The notes below the pieces were generated by a model that saw nothing but the letters and a program-made list of their open reading frames with translations, did no database searches and was not told the DNA's origin. The position numbers and the translations under genes were made by a program. Shown one piece after another: positions 56,696 to 64,000 of a stretch of DNA of 64,000 bases. Within the stretch, counting starts at the first letter, position 1, and each line of letters opens with the position of its first letter. Origin of the DNA: Pegoplata infirma (lineage: Eukaryota; Arthropoda; Insecta; Diptera; Anthomyiidae); NCBI GenBank assembly GCA_963921195.1, contig OY992540.1, positions 171,647,923 to 171,711,922 of the forward strand. Direction: 5' to 3'.

Positions 56696-57340
56696 TACGA
56701 CGTTAATATTTTGTCTGCATATCCATGGAGAATATTGAAAAATGTTATGCATATCATATGCATAATAAATGTATAATTTTATTCAAATATATACAAATAT
56801 GCAGTAGCACTCTTACATTCATTCATATATAGCACCTTTACTTCTACTTTACATACATGCATACAAAACCAAGAGACGTAATAGTATTAACACTAGACAG
56901 TCCTAAATGAGCAAGTGAAAATTCTTTCAAAATGTTAAAAAAAAAATATTAAAAATAAGACGAGGACTTTGCTCGCTTGGCAATTTAACCTGCCTGTGAC
57001 AATAAGAAATTTAAATGGTAAGTTGAAGGGTTCTGTGTCCTTTAACATGGAAAGAATTGAAAACGAATTTCAATCACTAAAATTGCAGATTCAATTAATT
57101 TTTTAATTGAAACTCCTCCGATAAAGAAAATTGATTTTTTTTTTCAATCAAACACTTTTTCGATTTTGATCACAAAATTAATCAATTTTTTATTTAAAGT
57201 CAATCAAAATAATGATTGATTTAACGAATGAATTGTAAGCTTATGACAAAATTATGAAAAAATTCATATTCTTTGCTTTCCGACAGTTGCCAACAATAAA
57301 TAAAAATAAATCCCGATTATATTGCATATTTTTGAATTAA
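56696..57340. other. AT-rich gap, no feature
   Basis: Repeated ATTCATA and TCAATCA words but no element ends and no gene. Confidence 0.35.
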
Positions 57341-57343
57341 TAA

Positions 57344-58234
57344 CACCGCTCAACAAATCGAAGGTTTTTGACTCCGGTTTGAAGTTTGATACAAAATTTT
57401 TAAAGATTTTGACTCGCTGATTCCAAATCTGTGCTCCAAATTTTTCCATCACGTCTAGAATTTTAATTATTCGCGGTTGAAAATGCGAAAAAACGCGATT
57501 TTTGTCATTTTTGAAAGCCTGCACAACAGCCACTGGGTGGAATAAAAATCTGGTATAAAGCGTTAGAGTTGAATTGAACTATGATCTCAAATATATGATC
57601 AAAAAAATTTGAAGTTGTTGCACTATTATTGGCCAAACACGTATTTTAAAAAAACACTGTGAAAAAAATTAGAAAAAGCACCATTTTTAAAAGGCTCAAA
57701 AACAAAAACCAGATGATCAATCTTTAGTGTGATGAGCTCAAAATTTAGACAAAATCTCATTCTTTCTTATAGACTTTTAAACCCATTAAAGATATCTTCC
57801 GGTTTATACGAAAAATAACACAGAAAACTTAAATTTGTAAAATATTTATTTTTTTAGTTTTTCTTTGAAAAATATCAAAAAAAACTAAGGTACCTACCTT
57901 ATCTTTTTTACAAAAATTATAATTTTAACAGAGTCATTTTAAAACGCAATTGTAACCCAACCAAACGCAATAATTAGAAAAAAATTGTTTTCTATGTTGA
58001 AGACCATAGACAAATTATACTTTTGCGCTTTATACCAGATTTGTATTCCACTCAATGGCTGCTGTGCAGGCTTTCAAATAATGCAAAAATCGTCATTTTT
58101 CGCATTTTTAACCGTGAATAACTAAAAATCTGGACGTGATGGAAAAATTTGGAGTACAGATTTGGAATCAGGAGATCAAAGTCTACTAAAATTGATCACC
58201 AGAATTCAAACCGGAAAATGATTGTTGAGCGGTG
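57344..58234. mobile_element. Foldback element with TAA target duplication
   Basis: Ends CACCGCTCAACAA and TTGTTGAGCGGTG are flanked by TAA (57341-57343, 58235-58237). Inverted arms of about 210-220 bp (57344-57562 and 58026-58234) include GCCTGCACAACAGCCACTGG / CAATGGCTGCTGTGCAGGC. The ~460-bp middle is AT-rich without coding. TAA fits a PIF/Harbinger-type target; that is inference. The frame 57264-57533 lies mostly in the left arm. Confidence 0.75.
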
Positions 58235-58237
58235 TAA

Positions 58238-58874
58238 TTTTTGAAATAAATTAAAGCAAAAAAAAATCTGGTATGTTAAAAATTTGTAATTTGATTGTTA
58301 AAGAAAATAACAAAAATGTTGATTAAAACAATAATTGACTCATTTAAATTTTGTTGATTAATAGATTTAATTGAAATGTTTTACCCAATAATGAAATAAG
58401 TTAAAAAACATTATACATACATATATCTAATTCTGAACTAAAAACTTAAAGATTTCTTCAGTATAATTTGATGACGGTTCTTTTCTAAGAACTTTTTAAA
58501 CCCTCTATTTCCCAGTTAATGGGTAATTTTTGTCCTTTTTTAAAATGTCATTATTAAATATCGTAATAATTAAAGTGTTAAAATGTTGTAGAAACCTTTT
58601 TTTTTTGCCAAATTTCTCCAGGGGTTTTTTAAGTCCAAAATTTTGTTCGAAATATGTGTTAAATTGTAAAGTATTTTCATTTTTTAGGCATTTTGCTTAT
58701 ATCACACGACCTTTTGATATTTCATAACACCTATGGAAATTCGATGCAGAACATTTTCGTAGAACATTTTAACCCTGTAAACGAACGTTTTAGTGGTGTT
58801 CTATAAGGAAATTGGAAAAATGGATTTAAATGACCCATAAAAATTGAAAACAGAGGGTTAATATGTTTAAACAA
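58238..58874. other. Non-coding gap
   Basis: Short frames (58530-58727 and the opposite strand) without domains; nothing else recognised. Confidence 0.35.
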
Positions 58875-59129
58875 GGAAAGTACCCCAAACGCTACATAAC
58901 GATTTGCCTGAAACTTTAAAAATATAAAGGAGACGTTTTTAAGGTTGGGGTGTCTCGGCTTATCGGCCATATAAGTGTTCAACATTTTTTTTTGCAACCT
59001 TATGAAAACATGTGTTCCATCGCTAAAATTCAGATAACTCCCGAACTAACACGAATATCGTCCAGAGCACAAATACGTGTCAACTGAAAAGATTATTTCA
59101 TATTTACATGGATATCGTAGGTTTTATGT
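58875..59129. repeat. Copy of the 5205-5320 / 7800-8100 repeat
   Basis: GGTTGGGGTGTCTCGGCTTA and TCGGCCATA match both arms around the 5332-7648 element; CATGGATATCGTAGG matches the inverse near 7840. Confidence 0.65.
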
Positions 59130-59137
59130 CTATATAA

Positions 59138-59423
59138 CAATGGTGCCCAAACATTTGTTAGAGATCGACGAAGATACACGTACACAATCCGAACGACAAC
59201 GAAACTAACAACGAGAGCGTATAAAACAAAAATAACTCCTTAGTTGTTTGCCATCATTCAAAGAAGCAGGTCAATGTCGCTTTGTTTGATAAAAAACTAC
59301 ACAAATAATATTTATTGTTGTTGTTACAAAGCGCAGATTTCTTTCAGAGCAATAATACTAATACACTCTCATATTTGTTAAAAATTACCATTATATTTTC
59401 GTTTCTCTTTTTGGGCACCACTG
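59138..59423. mobile_element. hAT MITE, first of an abutting pair
   Basis: CAATGGTGCCCAAA and TTTGGGCACCACTG are inverted with one mismatch; CTATATAA flanks it at 59130-59137 and 59424-59431. 286 bp, non-coding. Confidence 0.85.
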
Positions 59424-59431
59424 CTATATAA

Positions 59432-60136
59432 CACGGTTGGGAAATGTGGCACAATAGTGCCATTTTTGGCACTATTGCATGGTCAGTGGCACCACAAAAA
59501 ACAGTTTTGGCCCTTTTTCATCCTCTCCAAATATTGTCAAAATTTATTTAAAATAAATTTAAAAAAATATTTTTACTAAAATTATATTATGTCAAAAAGG
59601 ATAAAAAGTATCAGTTATTCCCATTTTCATATTTCTACCTTTAATCGCAACAATGTAAAGCTTTGTTTTCTTAAAATTTTTTATTTAAAAGTGGGCAAGT
59701 GTGTTAAATAACTGCGGGAAATTCATTGGTCTTACAGGAAGAATTGATCAAAAAAAAAACTATCCTATGACTGGCTCAACGCGAACTGGTTATAGAATAC
59801 AAGCTCTACGACCATTAAAAAAGTGGCAGTTGATATGAACGACTAGTTTTCGACTAGTCCTGGAACATGTCACAAGGTGTTAATTAACCCCGTGCTTAGA
59901 TCTTGCTATATTAAAGAGACAAAGTTATTGATTGCTGCATAGACTAAAAAGAATCAGGGAAAATTCGTCAAAAGACGAAAGCCCATCCCACCTAACCTAC
60001 TCTATGATTGATATTGTAAAAAGTACCAAAAACTAAAAAGTATTTAAAAAAAAAAATTTCGGCCCTTTTCGACCAATTTTGGCCCTTTTTAGCGCTCAAC
60101 TTGGCCCTAATTGAAAATTCTCAAATACCAACACTG
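59432..60136. mobile_element. hAT MITE, second of an abutting pair
   Basis: CACGGTTGGGAAATG and the inverted CAAATACCAACACTG end; CTATATAA at 59424-59431 and again at 60137-60144. GTGGCACAATAGTGCCA and TTTTGGCCC words are repeated near the ends. 705 bp, no coding. Confidence 0.85.
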
Positions 60137-60144
60137 CTATATAA

Positions 60145-60488
60145 GCTCTAATCAGCAAACGTAATCTCTTAAAATTAGGTACATTTCCGCATTTACATTC
60201 TTTTACTTTTCTAACACTGTTTTATCTCTTAAAAAAGCTGCTATGATTTTCAAGATTTTTCGTACAATATCACATTTCGTATTAATTTCTATAAATTTGG
60301 TTTAAAAATTAAAAGCTACTACTATGTTATATAATAAATATGAAATAAGGATTTTGGTGATCGATTATAATATAATTGCTTCACAGATTTCTAAAACTAG
60401 CATTTCGTTTTATTTGGCTAATATAACTCTTGTTTTATCTTCACTATCTTAACCGCATCTTCAACATCTTCAAAGCATTCCATAATCG
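60145..60488. other. Non-coding, downstream of the mucin-like gene
   Basis: Lies 3' to the minus-strand S/T-rich frames and could hold their 3' UTR or an intron; no signal identified with confidence. Confidence 0.35.
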
Positions 60489-60719
60489 TCATCTGCCATC
60501 ATCTCTTGAAGCTTTAGGTTTTCTGTTATCATTTCGGGTTTCCGTTAAAGTTTCGGTTGTTGTGGTAGTAGGTTCTAATGAATGTTTCGGGTTTGGTTCT
60601 GTAGTTGTTGTTTTGTTAGGCATTTCATCTGCAGTTAGTTGGGTAGATAGAACTGCCAGTGATGCAAATTTTTGAGTTTCGTTAGTAGAATTTGGCAAAC
60701 TTTCAGAGTCTGTATCCAA
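60489..60719 (-). CDS. Ser/Thr-rich frame, possible further exon of the mucin-like gene
   Basis: About 76 codons rich in Thr (runs TTTTEP, TTTTTETLTET), with NST, NET and NKT sequons, ending RDDGR and a stop. The composition is like the long frame just upstream (60812-64000), from which it is separated by about 90 nt and a frame change. No good ATG: the first start-like codon is TTG, so it would need to be joined by splicing. Candidate donor GTAAGT at 60790-60785 and several AG acceptors lie between. It could also be untranslated or a decayed end. Confidence 0.45.
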   Translation of the reverse strand: MDTDSESLPNSTNETQKFASLAVLSTQLTADEMPNKTTTTEPNPKHSLEPTTTTTETLTETRNDNRKPKASRDDGR

Positions 60720-60811
60720 ATTGAACCTTCTCCCCTTAGTCTTTCCTCAGAAACACCACATTCATCATCGTCGTCGCCATCATAACTTACCGTTGACTTT
60801 AGTAAAGTAAT

Positions 60812-63800
60812 TTAAGTATCCGTTGTATCTTTGGTATGGAGTTCTAGTTTGCCATTTTCCTTTGTGGGCTCAGTGGTAAAATCTTCTTTAATTTCTGATG
60901 TATTTGGGGTATAAGTAGTTGGTGTTTTCCCAGAAGTGTCGGTAATTGTTGGTATGGTTTTATTTATGAGGGTGTTTGAGAAATCTGTTGATATCGACGG
61001 AGGAATATTTGTTGTTGAATAAACAGTTGTTGTAGAATCGGTAAATTCAGTTGAATTTGAAGAGCCTGTTGTAGTTATTTCTTGATACTCTTCATAAGTT
61101 GACATGGCGTTACCTGTTGTGGTATCTGAAGCACTGAATGTAAGTTCACCAGTTGATTCTGTAAAGCTCAAAGTTGAAGAAATACTTGTTGAAGTTTCGG
61201 AGTTTGAATCTGTTTTACTTTCAGTTGGTACTGTGTCCTCTTTAGATCCTGATGTTGACTCAGTAGCAATTGTAGTTATTTTTGGTGTTGAATCTTTAGC
61301 AATTTCCTCTCCAGGGTCTGATGTTGGCTCAGTAGCAACGGTAGTTATTTCTGTTGTTGAATATTTATCTATTTCGGATGTGTTTTTATAATCTGTAGTT
61401 GTTGTTATTGTTTTAGAGTTGTCTGCGTTAAAACTTGATGGATCTGAATCCAGAGGTAACACATTGCCATTTTTAAATGTATACTGTGTAATATTATTAG
61501 CTTCAGTTAATGATTCTGTGATGACCTCGCTGAGTCCAGTTGTTTTTGAAACGGGATCATTTGTGGTCATCTCGTTAACTATATCGTCTTCTTTTTCATG
61601 AGACCCTGGACTTTCTGTTTTGTTTTTTAAATCTGGTAATGTCGATGGATAATTATTTGTTGTGGTATAAAAAATTGTGGTCGATGTATTTGGCAAATCA
61701 GTTGATATTGAAAAGCTTGTTGTTGCTGATGCATCTGGGATCACTTTATTAGTGGTTAAGGTTGTATTTGCAGAGGTGTCCGAAGTATAAAAAGTTGATT
61801 GTTCATTGTTTGTTGAATCGCTGTAGTTGATTGTTGAAGTTTCTCCTGTAGAAGAAATTTCTTCCGTGGAGGTATTTGTATAAAAACTTGGTTCACTGGA
61901 TAAATGTGGATGAGAAGGTGTTGTAGTTCCAAAATCTATTGTATCGGTAGAGCAAGTTGTTGTTGTTTCTAAAATAGTTGTACCTAGATTTTGTAAGCTA
62001 CTTGTTGTAATTTCAGTTGAAGGTACTGTGTTGTTTTCCTTCGGTGCAGTTGTTTCTGTCGTCATCTTTGAGATCAAAATGGTGTCTGTTTTAGACTTGA
62101 AATCTGTGTCAGTCTCAGATGTTTCTTGAGAGTCGGTACTTATTGTTGTTGCATTGATTTGAGTAAATGTAGGAGTATTTATCGTTGAATATTGAATTGT
62201 GGTTGTCTCGATAGACAAATCATTTGATTTTGTAAGACTCGTATCGGTTTTACTTTCTTTAGAGCCTGTTGTTGAAACATCACTAAATGTCATTATATCT
62301 GATGTTAAACCTTCGTCAATTTCGGATGTATTTTCCGAATCTGTTATTGTAGTTACTTCTTTAGACGCTATAGTGGTTGAAATGAAATTAGTTATGGAGG
62401 TATTTGAATCAAAAAATGAAGTTTCACTTGAATCTGGATGAAAAGACATCGTGGTTTTAGAATCTGTTTTATCGTAAGAGTTAGGTATTGTTGTGGTTTC
62501 TGAAGTTATATCAAATGTTTCTATTGTAGAGCCATCTATTGATTCAGTTAAAGAAACTGGTCTGGTTTCATTGGATTCAGTTATTTCTGAAACGGGAGCA
62601 CTTGTTGTTATGTCTGTATAAGATGGTTCAAGAGACCCTGGACTTTCGGTTCTATTTTTGAAATCTGTCGATGGAGAACTATTCTTTGTGGTATAAGGCA
62701 TGGTTGTTGTTTTCAATAAATCATTTGATTTTGTAAAACTTGTAATGGTTGTTATATCTGAAGACTCTTTACTGGTTGATAAGAAGATATTTTTAGAGGT
62801 GTTTAACGTGTAAAATATTGGTTCACTGGTTGAATCTGAATTAAAATTTGGTGAAGTTTTATATTTTGTCTCCTCGGTAGTGCTTAGTGTTGAATTTTGT
62901 AAGAAAATGGTAGTTGTTTCGAAAATCGTATCTGGAGTTTTTTCAGTTGTACTTGCACGTGTAAGGATACTTGTGGTAGCTTCAGTTAATGGAATTTTGT
63001 AGTTTTCTGTGGATACACTTGTGTCTGTTCCAGGAACAAGTGTCGATTTCTCTAATGTTTCTTGAAACCCTATACTTTCTGTCATACCTTTTAAATCTGT
63101 TGATGGAGATTGAGGAATATTTGCTGTGGAATAAGAATTTTCGGATATTTCAGTGGAAAAATCAGTTGATTTTGTAAAGCTAGTAGCAATATTTGAAGAA
63201 ATACTTGACAGAGTTTCAGTGTTCAAATCTGTTTTGCTTTCTTGGGAGTCTTGCGTTGACCCAGTATTTACTGTAGTCGATTCCGAAGTTGTGTTTTGGA
63301 CTTTTTCAGTTGATGTTAAAGAATATTTGCTGGATTCGTTTGTTTCCCCATGGTTATCAGTTGTTGTTTTCTCAATATTTTCATGAACAAATGTGCTTTT
63401 AGTTGTTGCGTTGAAGTCTAATGGTGTTGGTAGAGGAATTTTTGTCGTTGAAAAGAGAATAGTTGTCTCAGATAATAAATCGGTTGATTTTGTAAACATT
63501 GAAGTTGCGTTTGAAGAAATACTTGTCATACGCTCTGAGTTCGAGCTGGAGGTTGGAGGACTGATTGTTGTTCTTTCAATGGACAAATCAGTGGATTTAA
63601 TTGTACTCATTGTTGTGGTTATTTCTTGGTGCTCCTTTTTGGTTGATCTGGGGATATTTGTGGATGTGTTGGAAGTGTAAAATGTTGGTTCAGTAGTTAA
63701 GTTTGGATCGGAATGTGCTGTGGTTTCGTAGCCTGTTGAATTGGTAGAACTCAATATTGACTTTTGTAGAAGAGTTTTTGTAGTTTCTGAAAACATTTTA

Positions 63801-64000
63801 GAAGTTTCTTCTGTGGAGTCTGAAACTGAATCAGTTGAGTTTTGTGGATAACTTAATCTAGTTTCATTTGAAGAAACTCTGATGTCTTCACTGGGTCCAG
63901 TTGTTTCTGTAATGGGACCGAATGTTGTTATCGCTAGGATATTAACTTCGTCTATTTCAGATGTTTCTTGAGAATCTGCACTTTCTGTTCGATATTTGGA
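60812..64000 (-). CDS. Mucin-like Ser/Thr-rich protein, N-terminus outside window
   Basis: The frame is open from the right window edge for over 1060 codons to a TAA at 60814-60812. An ATG at 63796-63794 exists, but translation continues open upstream with the same composition, so it is probably internal. By eye, about two of five residues are Ser or Thr, many acidic residues follow, NxS/T sequons are frequent (NTS, NST, NAT), and only one Cys is seen. No membrane segment, chitin-binding or other domain is visible. Diverged repeats recur: FYTSNTS-type words near 63690, 62820, 62420, 61890 and 61800, and TESPGS-type words near 63080, 62645 and 61610. This fits an extended, heavily O-glycosylated secreted or surface protein (mucin or peritrophic-matrix type). 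The exact family is not recognised. Confidence 0.75.
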   Translation of the reverse strand, partial: SKYRTESADSQETSEIDEVNILAITTFGPITETTGPSEDIRVSSNETRLSYPQNSTDSVSDSTEETSKMFSETTKTLLQKSILSSTNSTGYETTAHSDPNLTTEPTFYTSNTSTNIPRSTKKEHQEITTTMSTIKSTDLSIERTTISPPTSSSNSERMTSISSNATSMFTKSTDLLSETTILFSTTKIPLPTPLDFNATTKSTFVHENIEKTTTDNHGETNESSKYSLTSTEKVQNTTSESTTVNTGSTQDSQESKTDLNTETLSSISSNIATSFTKSTDFSTEISENSYSTANIPQSPSTDLKGMTESIGFQETLEKSTLVPGTDTSVSTENYKIPLTEATTSILTRASTTEKTPDTIFETTTIFLQNSTLSTTEETKYKTSPNFNSDSTSEPIFYTLNTSKNIFLSTSKESSDITTITSFTKSNDLLKTTTMPYTTKNSSPSTDFKNRTESPGSLEPSYTDITTSAPVSEITESNETRPVSLTESIDGSTIETFDITSETTTIPNSYDKTDSKTTMSFHPDSSETSFFDSNTSITNFISTTIASKEVTTITDSENTSEIDEGLTSDIMTFSDVSTTGSKESKTDTSLTKSNDLSIETTTIQYSTINTPTFTQINATTISTDSQETSETDTDFKSKTDTILISKMTTETTAPKENNTVPSTEITTSSLQNLGTTILETTTTCSTDTIDFGTTTPSHPHLSSEPSFYTNTSTEEISSTGETSTINYSDSTNNEQSTFYTSDTSANTTLTTNKVIPDASATTSFSISTDLPNTSTTIFYTTTNNYPSTLPDLKNKTESPGSHEKEDDIVNEMTTNDPVSKTTGLSEVITESLTEANNITQYTFKNGNVLPLDSDPSSFNADNSKTITTTTDYKNTSEIDKYSTTEITTVATEPTSDPGEEIAKDSTPKITTIATESTSGSKEDTVPTESKTDSNSETSTSISSTLSFTESTGELTFSASDTTTGNAMSTYEEYQEITTTGSSNSTEFTDSTTTVYSTTNIPPSISTDFSNTLINKTIPTITDTSGKTPTTYTPNTSEIKEDFTTEPTKENGKLELHTKDTTDT

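Noticed and set aside
59776..59900. Short host-gene-like words within 59432-60136
   Set aside because: The whole interval is bounded by hAT ends and a duplication; no frame supports an exon.
61104..61391. Val/Ser-rich plus-strand frames across 61104-63680
   Set aside because: They are antisense shadows of the mucin-like frame.

Overview
The window is AT-rich, intron-era eukaryotic DNA that is almost entirely transposable-element sequence. The element mix points to an insect, most likely a higher fly: RNase H-bearing non-LTR elements, a Copia element primed in the initiator tRNA-Met manner of Drosophila copia, many hAT and TA-flanked miniature elements, and a dispersed repeat ending in ATAC and TA microsatellites. 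Fly placement is inference. No bacterial features are present.

Layout. 1-1729 is the 3' part of an RTE-like retrotransposon. 1730-8160 is a nest of inverted repeats holding a tRNA-derived SINE (2770-2983), a CCCAGCA-type terminal-inverted-repeat (TIR) element, a TA-flanked MITE and a 2.3 kb hAT-like element. 9006-10148 is about 190 nearly perfect TTAATG hexamers. 10200-24030 is a mosaic of hAT and TA-flanked MITEs, several nested or abutting. 24493-32657 and 32658-45886 are two copies of a roughly 5.4-5.7 kb tandem duplication. Copy A later received a non-LTR element and a SINE. Copy B received a CCCAGCAGAA-type TIR element, which in turn holds an older dispersed repeat and a complete Copia element (38858-43544) with seemingly identical LTRs and one intact gag-pol frame. 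46900-60136 holds LINE relics, more hAT elements, a second CCCAGCAGAA-type element, a 5'-truncated SINE and a foldback element. 60489-64000 (minus) is the only plausible host gene: the C-terminal end of a very long Ser/Thr-rich mucin-like protein running off the right edge.

What stands out. Many element boundaries can be fixed to the base because target-site duplications (TSDs) survive. Most 8-bp duplications fit the hAT pattern nTnnnnAn. In two places a pair of hAT elements abuts through one shared octamer. One hAT MITE carries subterminal TATCGATA sites, the motif read by DREF, itself a hAT-related protein. A truncated SINE has a 14-nt inverted filler that exactly copies the flank next to its TSD. 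There is no operon-like gene collaboration; the relationships are insertion order and nesting. All comparisons were made by eye.
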